Below are positions 1 through 11,143 of a stretch of 64,000 nucleotides of DNA, one piece after another (positions within the stretch are counted from its first letter, which is position 1; each line of letters opens with the position of its first letter). This DNA is from Botrytis cinerea B05.10 (taxonomy: Eukaryota; Ascomycota; Leotiomycetes; Helotiales; Sclerotiniaceae), in the NCBI RefSeq assembly GCF_000143535.2, contig NC_037313.1, forward strand, positions 999,501-1,063,500, in the 5' to 3' direction. Below the pieces are notes generated by a model. The model ran no database searches. It was not told where the DNA came from and saw only the letters and a program-made list of their open reading frames with translations. Both the position numbers and the translations under genes were made by a program.

Positions 1-423
1 ATCCCAACTTACGTTCTCCTGTCTTTCATCTTCGTATTCTACTCGATACAATGTCTCGCCATCCGGGCTGTTTAACTCCTCAAGTACCGAATGTACTGTG
101 TCGTCTTGGTACGGAACATATTCTTCGGGGTTTCTAGGTCCCGGAACCATAACGACGATTGTGTTATCTGCGTCTTCATCTGCGTCTCCCATTTCTTCCG
201 CCGGTTCATCTCCGTCATCCATTGCAATCACATCTCCATCCTCATCCACGTTGTCGTTTGTTTCGATCGAATCTTGGACAGACTCTTCACCTCGATGCGC
301 CAATCCAGAAACGGGGTTTCGATTTGGCTTTGTAGTGGGCTTACGAGAGTTTCGAGGGTTTGATGACTCGACCGAATCGGGTTCCGACTCATCACTATCA
401 GCAACACGGCTAAGTCGAGCCAT
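1..423 (-). CDS. N-terminal part of an acidic protein, possibly a chromo-domain chromatin remodeller (partial)
   Basis: Reading leftwards from the ATG at 423, an open frame of 137 codons runs to base 13. There a GTAAGT donor (complement of 7-12) probably ends the exon, so the rest of the gene lies outside the window. The product begins MARLSRVADSDESEPDS, has a Ser/Arg/Pro-rich stretch, then a strongly acidic segment rich in Asp and Glu (about residues 55-85). After that comes a folded-looking part with SVLEELNSPDGETLYRVEYED (shown here only in part as YRVEYED), which resembles the beta-strand start of a chromo or chromo-like domain as in fungal CHD/Mit1-type SNF2 helicases. That resemblance is a weak recollection of the family and no helicase motif is visible. 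The strand, start and frame are well supported; the function is a guess. The gene is divergent from the methyltransferase gene at 958. Confidence 0.5.
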   Translation of the reverse strand, partial: MARLSRVADSDESEPDSVESSNPRNSRKPTTKPNRNPVSGLAHRGEESVQDSIETNDNVDEDGDVIAMDDGDEPAEEMGDADEDADNTIVVMVPGPRNPEEYVPYQDDTVHSVLEELNSPDGETLYRVEYEDERQENVSWD

Positions 424-957
424 CTTGCTGGTAGACTTGCAGGATTCGTTTGCCTGTTTAAGACAATCTGGTGCACTCGTGGGTTTTGGCTGAAGCAGTC
501 CCTGGTTGAATTGATTTAGAATATGTAGAATAGAGTGAGAGGGGTCAAGTACCTAGTATTAAAAGTAGTAGACAAAATATTGGTGGTCAAGCGTTACTTG
601 CGATTAACTTTCGAAAAGATCGTTGTGAATTTGGTAGATTTTAACTGTTAACCCGCCGTTTGACGCGGTACAATCTAGTCATAAATTGTGCTGTAGGGTG
701 TGAAAAGAAAAGAAAGGAAATACGGCCAGTTCAAAAGAAAAGAAATATGCGCGGAAGAAAAAAGAAATCTAAAGAGATGCCTACATTCACTGATGTTGAC
801 CAATCTTGAATTCACATTGATGATAAATTAAGTGAATCTGATAATAAAACGCGTCGATGAACGCCAGGATTAAACCCCCGAGACCCCGTTCTTTGGGTCG
901 GCTTCGGTATGTTCCGCTATCAAAATTTCTTGGCTCAATTTTCTTCTATTGCCAAAA
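424..957. promoter_or_regulatory. Divergent intergenic region between two start codons
   Basis: These 534 bp separate two divergent ATGs and must hold both promoters. An ACGCGT hexamer (the MluI cell-cycle box sequence) lies at 849-854, and short purine runs (gaaaagaaaagaaagg) lie around 700-760. No TATA box with clear spacing was found. A role for ACGCGT is inference only. Confidence 0.4.
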
Positions 958-2922
958 ATGATGTGGAAACATCATCATGGCACTACCAATGCAATGAGTG
1001 CAACAATTTTAACAGGAGCGAAAGCTACTCAAAGAGTAAGTTATGTTCTTCAGCCATTATATTCATCTTCTTGCTTTGTAAGACATGCTTCCATTAATTC
1101 TGGCATAAACCGTGGGCTTCGAAAGTCTAAAGGAGTTGGGTTTAGAGGGAAGGATAAAGTTCGTTCCAGCCGAGACGACGATGGTGGCGGCCGAGGGTTT
1201 CAAGTTCCTGGATCAAATTCATATTCAAAGCCGCGGCAGGATAGGGGCTTTGGCGATGACTTCGGAGGCAAGAACAAATCCATGCACACAAGATTCAAGG
1301 GTACTGGCCGGGACGATGCATTGAAGCCAGAGTATAAGACACCTTCTCCCTTTGGGAATCGCCAGGGCAGGGAATACTACAAGGAGGGAAAACCTGAAAA
1401 GTCACAGGGATTCCGGGCCAAAAATTCGTATGAGGGAGAATCTTCTGGAAGGTACAACGAATCACGAGGTAGCAAAGTTGGTTACGAGAAGAAGTCTTAT
1501 GGTTCTTTCGAAGCTCGGGAAGAAACCTCTGGCTATGAAAAAAGGCCTTTCAACAGATCCCAAGAGCTTCCAGAAAGACGTCGTTTCGATGAGAAAAATT
1601 ATGAGCGCAAATCCCGTGACAATCGTTCTCAGAACGAGCCAAAATCTTACTCAAACCTTGAAAGGGCGAACAAGTCTTTCGGGGTAGGGCGTGACAGCTC
1701 AACAAAATGGGGCAAGGGCCATGCATATCCTTCAAAATACCCTTCCCGCGAAGAACGACTAGCCACGAAAGCCACCAGATCTGAATTATCTACAGAATCC
1801 CCTCGCTCGGAGCCTACCTCAGATCCTTCCTCGGAATCTCATTCCAATTTTTCTCCACCCAGAATAAGTTCTGCTTTTGCCCAAAAGATGCCTATCACTA
1901 TACCATACACGACACCAGCTTCTGAGTTCCTGTATGGCACATCTGTCGTCGAAGCCGCCTTGAATGCGCGACGCAAGAGAAGTAGAAAGCTCTACAAACT
2001 TTACATTCTCAAGGGTGAAGATCGCCAAAATGGAGAGCGAGACGGTGCTATAGCAAAATTGGCTCAGAAGAAAGGAGTTGAAGTTGCTATAGTAAGAGGG
2101 CACGATTGGCTACGAACCCTAGACAAGATGAGTCAAGGCCGTCCACACAACGGATACATACTTGAAGTTTCGCCTCTACCTCGCCTTCCGCTCATGAGTC
2201 TTGGCTCAATAATCGACCAGGATGACAGCTTCGCCATCAAACTTACCCCTGACCACCAGTCCCGCGAGGAAATCGAAGTCAACGGCAACGATACCATAAT
2301 CAAAGTCGCCAAAGATTCCACTGGTCGTAAACCCCTCATTCTTCTCCTAGACAGCATAGAAGACCCCCAAAATCTCGGCGCCATCCTACGCACAGCACTA
2401 TTCATGGGCGTAACAGCCGTCGCGATCTCCACCCGCAACAGTGCTTCCTTCACCCCTGTCGTCTTCAAAGCATCCGCCGGCGCCGCCGAAAACATCGAGA
2501 TCTTCTCCGTAAACAAACCCGGAGGATTCGTCACGGGTTCCCAAGCCGCCGGCTGGAAAATCTACGCAGCAGTAGCTCCACCTGCTCCTCGGAAAGCAGA
2601 CTCGAGGCACATGTGGCCCCCCACTTCTCAAGAATTCGTCTGGACCCACGACCTCCAAGATCCCTTACGAGATGATCCTTGTATCTTGATGGTTGGAGGC
2701 GAAGGCGAGGGTCTGCGCAAAGCTTTGAGAGATCATGCTGATGTGCATCTTTCGATCAAGGGTGCAGGTAACCGTGGCAGGCTGGATAGTTTGAATGTTA
2801 GTGTAGCAACCGGCATGTTATGTGACGCGTTCATGAGACAAACAACTCGAAAAACTGTTGAGGAAGCAGTTCAGGAAGTTGAAAAGGAATCGGAAGAGTT
2901 GGATGAAAACCAGCTCTTCTGA
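958..2922 (+). CDS. MRM1: SpoU/TrmH-family RNA 2'-O-ribose methyltransferase, probable mitochondrial rRNA methyltransferase Mrm1
   Basis: This single-exon frame encodes 654 residues. Family members methylate the 2'-OH of a guanosine in large-subunit mitochondrial rRNA using SAM. The C-terminal half carries the full family pattern: a SpoU substrate-binding domain starting near residue 323 (EFLYGTSVVEAAL), motif 1 near 462 (LLLDSIEDPQNLGAILRTA), motif 2 near 576 (ILMVGGEGEGLR) and motif 3 near 609 (LDSLNVSVATGM), which form the knotted SAM site. The N-terminal 300 residues are low complexity, rich in Arg, Gly, Ser and Tyr, and longer than I expect for the family. The start is basic and lacks acidic residues, fitting a mitochondrial targeting peptide. 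The first ATG is at 958 with another at 961; both give the same protein body. The frame upstream of 958 has no ATG. Confidence 0.85.
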   Translation: MMWKHHHGTTNAMSATILTGAKATQRVSYVLQPLYSSSCFVRHASINSGINRGLRKSKGVGFRGKDKVRSSRDDDGGGRGFQVPGSNSYSKPRQDRGFGDDFGGKNKSMHTRFKGTGRDDALKPEYKTPSPFGNRQGREYYKEGKPEKSQGFRAKNSYEGESSGRYNESRGSKVGYEKKSYGSFEAREETSGYEKRPFNRSQELPERRRFDEKNYERKSRDNRSQNEPKSYSNLERANKSFGVGRDSSTKWGKGHAYPSKYPSREERLATKATRSELSTESPRSEPTSDPSSESHSNFSPPRISSAFAQKMPITIPYTTPASEFLYGTSVVEAALNARRKRSRKLYKLYILKGEDRQNGERDGAIAKLAQKKGVEVAIVRGHDWLRTLDKMSQGRPHNGYILEVSPLPRLPLMSLGSIIDQDDSFAIKLTPDHQSREEIEVNGNDTIIKVAKDSTGRKPLILLLDSIEDPQNLGAILRTALFMGVTAVAISTRNSASFTPVVFKASAGAAENIEIFSVNKPGGFVTGSQAAGWKIYAAVAPPAPRKADSRHMWPPTSQEFVWTHDLQDPLRDDPCILMVGGEGEGLRKALRDHADVHLSIKGAGNRGRLDSLNVSVATGMLCDAFMRQTTRKTVEEAVQEVEKESEELDENQLF

Positions 2923-3445
2923 AATGTATAAATAAATTAGTTGTTTTACACAAACTCGCAACTTCTGTAGAAAACTGGTACTCGGAGCTAGAGCGAATAA
3001 TATAAAAAGTTTAGATACCCCCAAACAATAAATGGCTTGAAGACGTCTCTTGGTGCCGACTGCGTCATTGATTTATAAGGTGATCATATTGTAACACATC
3101 ACATTGCAAACCATAGCATGATGAAATATACATTTCAGTAATGGGTATCATGAATTTAGTCTATCTTTTCTCATACAGGTAACATAGCTGTACATCCATA
3201 AATATAAGCAACGATTCCCAGCTCCAGACCTGCAAACAAAATTGCCTACGCTGCCGAATGCAGGGTAGGTCATATGCAGAATAAACCACGCTAAAGTTGA
3301 AGATGTGGGAGAAAGAGATTTTGCGTGGAGTTTTGAACCGAGGAAACGGATATTTGGTTTGGCTCGATTATTATTTGAATTTAGACGGGTGGCCAATGGA
3401 CGGGGAGGTGGGAGTGCCAACAATGCGGACAGAGTCAGGAGTTCA
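2923..3445. other. Convergent 3' intergenic region
   Basis: This stretch of about 520 bp lies between the stop codons of two convergent genes. It is AT-rich and contains tataaataaat just after the methyltransferase stop, a plausible 3'-end signal. I saw no gene in it. Confidence 0.5.
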
Positions 3446-4790
3446 TCATGTAAATTTCGTATGAATAATATCGGGATTCTCATGCCAGTCATCAATGCTC
3501 ACCCACATCTGCAATATGGGTTAGTAATCTTACGCCAGAAGACTTTAGACATCTTGAAACATACCTTTCTGAATGTGCTCAGACCGGCCAAGATACTACC
3601 ACCGATCCAGGTCGAGTATTTTCTCTCTGGTGGGGCGAAGATCTTAATTCTCATATCCTTAACTGCTAATCGCTGTACTTCGTGAAGTAACCTGTCTCCA
3701 AAACCCTTAGTTAAGGTGCTTCCACCGGACAGAACAATGTTTCCAAATAGAGACTTTCTGAGGTCCAAGTCTGTGCGATTGATTGCATCCACCACAATTT
3801 GATGGATACCTGGGTATTCCAAACCAATAATCTCGGGATCAAAGAGAATCTCAGGTGCTCTAAATCTTTCTGCTCCAATCTGGGAAATAGTCAGCGCCGA
3901 CACTGTGCATCAATGACAGATTCCTTACTTTGATCTTATTACCATCAGGTAATGCATATTCAACAACTTTCCCATCCCCCAGCTTTGCACCAGACCATTC
4001 CTTTTCTTCACGCTTTGGATCTCCTGCAACATAGCTTACTTTTTCCTTAATCATTCTCACAACCTCCTTCTCTGCGCTAGTATGAAAGACATATCCAGCT
4101 TTCCGTAATAAAGTTTGCATATATTCTGTAACGTCTCGGCCAGCCACATCTATCCTTCGTATTGAGCTTGGCATGGCGAAACCTTCGTATACTGGGACTG
4201 CATGTGAGACTCCATCTCCGGCATCAAGCACTATTCCAGTCGTTCGCCCCGATGCGTACAGTGAAAGAACAGCCTGGATTGAAGTGTATAGAGCGGGAAC
4301 GTTGAATGTTTCGAATAAAATTTGTGCAGCCGTATCTCGATTACTTCGGGGGTTTAGAGGTGGCTCTGTTAATAAAACGGGGTGCTGTATAAGTAGTATT
4401 AGTGATCTGCCTACCACTGCTTAAGTTGCCAGATATGAAGCAATAGCAAATAACTCCACTTTAGACCCAAACAAGAGAACTCACCTCTTCGCTCAAGGTT
4501 TTGAGACCTTCTCCATAAACATATTCCCATATCCTCTCCATATCATCCCAATCTGTGACTATGCCATGTTCCAGAGGATATTTAATCTTCAGAAGTCCTC
4601 TTAATTCTTGCGCTCGCTGTCCAATAAACACATCTCCTTCCAAGGCACCCGCCAGAACTCGCAGATGTTTTGGCCTCCCAACGAATGAGGGAAAGTAACA
4701 TTTTGGCAGATCGTCACCAGCGAACCCAGCTCGAATCGTACCGGAACCATTATCTAAAACGATAGGAGCATTATGCAGTGTGTCCGCCAT
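3446..4790 (-). CDS. ARP1: Actin-related protein Arp1 (centractin), dynactin filament subunit
   Basis: Four exons (4790-4485, 4384-3929, 3879-3565, 3508-3446) join in frame to 379 residues, the usual centractin length. Arp1 forms the short actin-like filament of dynactin, the cofactor of cytoplasmic dynein, needed in hyphae for nuclear and vesicle transport. The actin fold is clear: phosphate-loop region [17 protein letters not shown] near residue 10, [14 protein letters not shown] after the first splice, adenosine-site motif [25 protein letters not shown], and a C-terminal [10 protein letters not shown] followed by a short tail. [14 protein letters not shown] and the insert-free length favour Arp1 over actin or other Arps. 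Introns are 100, 49 and 56 nt, with GTGAGT, GTAAGG and GTATGT donors. All junctions keep phase 0. An ATG 15 codons upstream is not present, so 4790 is the start. Confidence 0.92.
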
Positions 4791-5974
4791 ATTGACTGTG
4801 GGGAGTAGTGGGATGGAGGGAGAGCCAGCAGGCAACCTGGAATTTGGTTGTGCGATGCTAGACTTCTGATTGAACTATTAATTTTCAATCCTTGAAATGG
4901 CGGAAAGTAGGCAAGGTGAGATGGTGGTTGTGGTATTGTATTAGTGGAATTTACCAATTTGCTACTTTAATGCTGCTGTACGTCGCGTTTGGACGCGAGC
5001 GCCAAGATATTTTGACAGGGGTAGCTGTGGGTTTAGACTTCACTTCATGTTCTCTTTATTTTCCTCCGCAAACCTCCACAAACCTCCACAAACCAATTAT
5101 TGCAGTTATCAATCTATATTTCACTTCTCTACAAGGATGCTACATTGTATATACAAATTTCAATCATAAGCCTTTCAATGACATTAGATCTTGAACGCAA
5201 ATATTGTAAGATCTTACTTCACACCTAGCTGTGAACAGTAAGGACTATGAGCTCATGAATGAAGTCCACTCAACAGCAATCCATGAAGCCGGGCCAGTTC
5301 TTTCTTGGTATCAGCTTATGTTTCTTCGATCAGAGGTGAGGGGTAGAGGCATTCAAAGAGGATCTACTGGCCTATCCGCGATTCAAATACCAAAGACTGT
5401 GGCAAGCTTCTGATTTGCACTAGAGCAATGCAGCCTTGCACAAGATAGCGAGACAAGCCTTTCGTTGATCTTGGTTTAGAACAAGTTCGAAATGGTCATG
5501 CTCAAAGTTGGTGCGGATTTGAGACACAGATTGCCTCACTAGCTTTCTAGTCATTCCTCAATGGTACCCAGGTATGCATGAGTTTCGGCATCGTTGAACA
5601 GACATTTGTTGGCGTCTGTCCATTGATTACTGATTGTTTTCAGACACACTATGGTCACTTTGCATCGAGAAGAGGTACCTTGAGTATATATACTCGCAAG
5701 TTGTGGAAAATATATGGAACAAATTAATTATTATGGCTTTTGATACAGTATGTTGGCCTGCGCGTTGCTAGTGTTGCTGAAATACTTCAACCATAGCTAT
5801 CTATTTTTGCTACACTCAGGGGTCTTGGGCCTTATTCCATGTCATTATATTACCAGTGCAAGATTCTGGGCAGTACTACACTCCTGTATCCCATTTGATA
5901 ACGTTCTGTAAACAGTATATCTTGACTAACTTCCTTAACCCGTGAAAAGAGGAGCTATTATTTCATGACTTTCT
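4791..5974. other. Intergenic region with the Arp1 promoter and a short direct repeat
   Basis: About 1.2 kb lie between the Arp1 start and the stop of the next minus-strand gene. At about 5062-5092 the decamer CAAACCTCCA (first copy CAAACCTCC with a variant) is repeated head to tail. No open frame here has credible coding character. Confidence 0.4.
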
Positions 5975-7724
5975 TCAAGATAACTGGCGGAGTAGTTCAA
6001 AAGACAGTGGGAAGTAGGTAGTGATTCCGTATGGTTTGAGGTAATCAACAGACTCCTTCAAACGCCTGCAGCAATCTTCATCCAAAGACAATTTGGCGTC
6101 AATTACTCTTTGAAGTAGTGCCTTCAAGCAATCGTCTCCCAGAGAATCGAAGTCCCTCTTGCAACGAAATAAGCTTTTACTCTCCCAGCCATAGAGCGGC
6201 CCCAGACCTTCCATCTTTGTATATGAACACTCACCCAAGAAGAGTGCGATTTCTATGGCAGGAATTAGCCCATTCAACTTTGTGCTGAGTTTATTAACAT
6301 CATCAATGAATCCAAGCATTTTTCTGCCAAGCAGATCCACGGTTGGGCGAGATCCATCTTTGACGAAAACTTGGAGTCTGCGCTCAACAGCAGCATGGGC
6401 ATTTTTGATTTTTGCGTATAGATCATCGTAGTCTTTTTGTACATGAGACTTTCCTACTTCTGGCATCCAAGACGAGAAAAGCTTATAAGATTGCGGGAAA
6501 TATCCAATATGACCAGTGGTCTCAATCTCCTCGTGAAGCATTTCCATGGCATCAACAGGCCTAAAAGCTTGGTCCTCCTCCCTGATAGCATTTGCAATTT
6601 GGACAAGCAAAGTATCAGCAGCCTGGTCGAAATCTTCAGTTACTTTACGACCCAGAGCGTCCTTTCTGCATTCGACATACGAGTGCCGACCAGCAAACAG
6701 AAGCAGGTCGAAAGCTAATCCCTTGCCACCGGCCATAGACAACAGACGTTTGACCTGTGGGAGGCTCTTTTCGACACTGGGAACCAAGTGACCAGAGAGA
6801 TTTGAGTTGCGTGCAGGGCCAGTGTGGTTTTTTGCCGCAGCAGATTGTAATTTTTCTACTATTCGGTTATAATCGATCAATATGAATCCCTTCGTGCTAT
6901 CATAAATAGCCTGCGCAGCAGATGGTCCTTCTATCCAGCTTAATAGTAGATCTCGGGTTCGCAACAAGTGAGGTATGAGGCCGTCATCATCTACTTCGAA
7001 ATGCTTCCGTTGGTCGTTTACACGAAAAAAATGTACTTCCGGTTCAAAATTGGGATATTCAGTCTTCATTCGGAGACAGAGTTTATGCAATAGGGAGTCA
7101 CAAGGGCCACAAGTGACTCGGCCTACACGTTGTATCTTGCCATTGACCGGCGCCAAGTAGGAGTTTTCGCAGAGATAGAATGCAAGCTCAAAGGCAAGTG
7201 AAAGTCCTCGAGACATACGTGAAAGTCTGCCGATATCCGCAAGGTATTTCCGGGTTCCTTTGAAATTGGTTCTGGTATCTGGTTTGACGGCATGTCGCTC
7301 CACAAATTCGTTCTGCTCCTGGTCAATCCAATCACGTATGGATGACGCATAGAAATTTCTGGACGCAGAATCTAAATTGATAAGTCTCTGAATCTTCATA
7401 GGGGCACCTGAATCAAATTCTGGTCAGCCATAGTTAGGAATGAAACATGTCAGTCATGCACTTACGGCCAAGTGCACGTTCACTGATAATAAATCTGTAG
7501 AGCTCAGAGATATGCGATTGCACATCAAACTCTTCAATTTCAACTGTTGATTGTTCGGACTTCACTGAAGGCGTCATGGTAGCTTCGGCACGATCAATAT
7601 CCACGCGCTCTTCGATATCATCAGAAATTTCGATCTTGATTGCTTTACTTGAAGTTGGCAATATGTCTTCGCTGACTTCGGAAATTTTCCTCTTGCCTAA
7701 TGAGCTGGCTGATGCGTTATTCAT
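5975..7724 (-). CDS. Uncharacterised 563-residue protein
   Basis: Two exons (7724-7466 and 7407-5975) are joined over a 58-nt intron with a GTAAGT donor and a TTCAG acceptor. They give 563 residues in phase, and I recognise no domain. The N-terminal 85 residues are Ser/Glu/Asp-rich with a short basic patch (GKRKISE) that could act as a nuclear signal. The rest is a mostly helical, soluble-looking chain with no membrane segment. Two regions appear related to each other: the segments with GRLSRMSRGLSLAFELAFYL and KRLLSMAGGKGLAFDLLLFA share an ahelical pattern (R/K-L-S-M...GL-AF-L), and EIALFLGECSYTKMEG repeats the 'E-A-F-L-C-E-N/C-S-Y' idea of AFYLCENSYLAPVNG. This suggests about three degenerate repeats. 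The function is unknown. Confidence 0.75.
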
Positions 7725-9400
7725 TTTTTCATTATTTTGAGACTGTTGATGAAAGTATATTTGGAGGTCTAAGTGCAAGGGTTGAGCAGACGCATCTAAA
7801 ATACAAATCCAGATTTCGAGGTCACATGGTACGACAAATCAGTTCGGACAATAAACTAAGGAAAATTCACTATATTCAAGAAATTGGCATCCACTAAAAG
7901 GACATCAAGTATAGATTTATGATTGTTTCTTGGAGGTTTTTATTGTTTCTCAAATCCATCCAGAGTCTTCATGCATGCACCATTATCTCTTTGATCCAGA
8001 AAATCATTTGATAAAACATTACAGTACTTGAAATTTGCTCCAGGTTCTGAAACATACTACTCTGTAACCATTTAAAGTCTATTAGCACAGGCTTCTGGAC
8101 TATCATTGCTGTATATCATCCCTTCTAGTCATTGGTGCATGTTAGCCTTTGAACTCTACTCCCTTGTGTCAAATCAAGAAGTGTGAATAATGTTATGGTG
8201 TTACTAGAGCTTACTACTTCAGTCCCATGTCCTTCAATTGGGCCCTTTAGTTATCGATTCACTCGGGTTGAGTTTTTATTTCATAGTCAATGCTGCAGCT
8301 GTGGGAGGGTTATAGAATACCAATGGTTCATCTCAATATGGTAAGATGGCCCAGTTCGACCTTATATTCACGCCATCTATCATCTCAACTTTCTCACAAT
8401 CCTGTTTCCGCGCTCTTTTTAGAAGACATCTGGCCCAGTATGTGAACAAAAATGGCGGTAGCTAGGAGCCTAGGTATACCTAAAAATCATTCTTCCTTGA
8501 GAATCAATAATTTCTCAAGGTTGAACATTCCAACGGATGATTGCACTTATTAGAGCTTCCTTCCTATTCAGCTGCATTTCAAGGAAGGTCAATAACGTCC
8601 AAGTAAAGATTGGACATTGAGACTCTACTGTTCCAATCTAAGTAGAATATCAAAAAGCACTGTTGTGTTTATGCAGGACAAAAGTCTCAACGTATTTATG
8701 ATACTAACCATGAATTACCTTGGTATAAGCAATAGTGTATGAATTCAAAGATAAGTTTATAATTTACATAGCACAACAATCAAAAGTTTAATGCAATATT
8801 GTCATTTCTGATTTAGAGAATAGTTGCTATGTCTTCAGACAATCATGGAAAATAAGAATGGATTGCAGAAGGTCAAGAAAGAAAAGGCTTGAGATGGGAA
8901 CAATAATAGTGTAACACACGATATTTACACTCATCACATCTCATTCGAGGACTAGCACTAAATTCTTTATTTTTAACAGTTTACTAACATATGGTTTGGA
9001 TCTTTTGACATATTACTGATTTGTCTTGAGCACATTTTCACACGTCCTCCTCCAAATGTCAATTGCAATCGAACAAAATATCTGCCTGAGAGACATCATG
9101 TCTCACGTATTTGGAGGCTGCTTATTGTAATAACGGTGTTGCAGTAATGTTGATGTTGGCAATAGACAAAATCTCTTGATTGAAATGCATGGCAGTCTTA
9201 TTTTTGATACGACAATGGAAACCTTACAAATGACAGCCCGTGAGAAGATATTATACAAGAAAAATCACATAGTAGGCACTTTTTGCCTATATCACCTTTC
9301 CCAGTTCCCAGTTTTAAGTCTTAAGCTCCCCAAGCTAGCACTAAATGAAACAATCACAACTCTCACCAGTACTAAAACAAAGCATTCTTTTTCAAATATC
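7725..9400. other. AT-rich intergenic region with a palindrome and a hairpin
   Basis: This 1.7-kb stretch has no credible gene. It contains a perfect 12-bp palindrome TAGGTATACCTA at 8471-8482. A perfect 9-bp inverted repeat, CCTTGAGAA at 8495-8503 and TTCTCAAGG at 8512-8520 with an 8-nt loop, follows just downstream. It should hold the promoter of the gene starting at 7724; I see no other structure. Confidence 0.45.
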
Positions 9401-10539
9401 TCACATCCATGGTTTACACCACCAAATCCAAGTCCCCAGTACCCCTGCCGTAAGCGGCCCCGTAATCGCCCAATACAACCAAAACCACTCACTCAAAACT
9501 CCACCCACACGTTCCGCCTGCCAATCAAACATGGATCCACTGAATAGAACCGCAATATATGCACCCGGTAGAAACGCCATCAACAGAAAAGCAATCGTCT
9601 TAATCGCATTCGCGTCTCCTTTCCGAGCCTCCATCACCGAAGTAGTAATTTTGGATTCCCGCTGCATAAGCAAGTTTTGTACGCTACCTATTTGAATCTT
9701 CACGATTCGTCTCTGTCCCGTGACGCGAGAGGATAGCTCAACGTTCCAGCCGAGAAGGAATTCACATTTTTCTCGGAGCGCAATGTTGGCTTGTTCTGTC
9801 CATATCATTCGTCGATTCATCGGTAGAAGAGTTGTGAAATAGGGGCCGCGGAGGATTGTCTGCAGGAGATGAATGTTGGATCTTACTTTTACTTCGTAGA
9901 GGGCTAGACGGGTGGATTCTCCATTTAGCGAGCGGGAGATAAAGGGGAAGTCTGGGAGGGGCGACTTATCGGGTGTACGGTATGAAGGGGATGAGGCAGA
10001 ATTGTAATCGTGATCGTGAATTCCAATCGCGGATTCGAGACTTCGAAGCCGAGAAGTGGTTCGATCTAATTGCGTTCGGTGAGTGTCGAGCATTAGCTCG
10101 GCGAGTATTAGAGGAAGGAAGAGTGGATGAGTAAGGTATGTGGATTGCAATAGAATGTAGTGGATAAACGACTCGTGGGTTGGATCTTTGGAGTTCTCTA
10201 GGAGAAGAGCCGTGGTTACTTTAGTATTCTGGTTGTAAGAGAGACCAAGAGTGATAGATTCAAGACGCCAACGATGGAAGTGAATCGCTAATGCTGATCA
10301 TGGGTAAGCTTATTATTGTATCAAGTAGTGAGTTCAGGGGTATCAAAGTTGACATACCCATCCCCAAATAATTTCCATGAGTATCAAATAGAGTATTATG
10401 AGAAAAACGTGGAGGCTCAATTTGGTCCGGCGCCAACATTTGAGCAAACGCTGCTGGAAGTTGAAGACGACTCATAATCACTTGGAGGGTATCATCACTG
10501 AAAGTCATCCCAACAGCTTTCTTATCGGAATTCAAAGCT
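9401..10539 (-). CDS. CorA-like two-TM membrane protein (5' end unresolved)
   Basis: The 3' exon (10293-9401) and an exon ending at 10358 join over a 64-nt intron with a GTATGT donor and CAG acceptor. Across this junction the frame reads NYLGMALAIHFHRWRLES. The C-terminus holds two hydrophobic segments separated by a short polar loop (AFLLMAFLPGAYIAVLFSG, then WFWLYWAITGPLTAGVLG) and ends in WWCKPWM. This is the arrangement of the large fungal family of CorA Mg2+-transporter-like proteins, in which the pore helix is preceded by a long helical region; here the chain from LYEVKVRSNIHLLQ onward fits that. The classic GMN motif of bacterial CorA is not visible, so transport is not assured. The upstream exon opens at about 10539 after an AAATAG acceptor and has no ATG, so at least one 5' exon is missing from this model. 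See the frame at 10737-11033. Confidence 0.6.
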
Positions 10540-10736
10540 CTATTTGTAAACCTATCACTCTTTGATCAGTTCGGGCGTCAAAATTATGAAGTCGGGAGCT
10601 ATGTGATTGAAAAGATCACAAACAGCAGTCTTAGAGCACCCATTTTTGATGTCTCATTATCTGTATGAGCAAAAACATCTATGAAGAAATCAGGATATGA
10701 GTCAATCATATCAATAGATCCACATCACCTTTTTGT

Positions 10737-11033
10737 TCAAGCCAACTGGGAATCTGATCTTCTGGTATCCTTCCGCGTATTACTTCCGTGGGACCGTTCT
10801 ACACGATTTGTTAGAAAATGCTCAGAATCAGGGCGTTTCACACACATTTTTTGGCCATATCTCCACAAAAGTAGTCCTCCTCAAACCTCTTACAGGAGGA
10901 CTTGGAACTGATGAAGTTGGCGTACTTTCTCCATATTCTTCTATCGCGGGGAATGCGCTCACGCGTCTGTGCTGCTTCCGCGGCGGCATTTCTTAACTCT
11001 GTCCTTTCATATTGAAGACTTTTTGAAGAAAGA
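10737..11033 (-). CDS. Coding-like open frame upstream of the CorA-like gene (possible 5' exon)
   Basis: Between a TGA near 11033 and a TGA at 10737, one minus-strand frame stays open for about 97 codons. Its codon use is clearly biased to C or G at third positions (for example TAC GCC AAC TTC ATC). The peptide is charged and ends soon after CKRFEEDYFCGDMAKKCVKR. It has no ATG at its start, but a candidate acceptor (GGACAG, followed by AGTTAAG) lies at its upstream edge. It may be a 5' exon of the CorA-like gene or a remnant of another gene. The opposite strand is also open here (10733-10996, with a codon pattern I judge less coding-like). I do not recognise the sequence. Confidence 0.3.
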
Positions 11034-11143
11034 GTTCATTACAAGAATTAATCGCGGATAATCACTTTTAGGTGGCTGTTCGTCTCGGTTAGAGGAGTGG
11101 CCCCCATGAAGACTTAGCCGCGTGTAACCACATCGTACTGATT

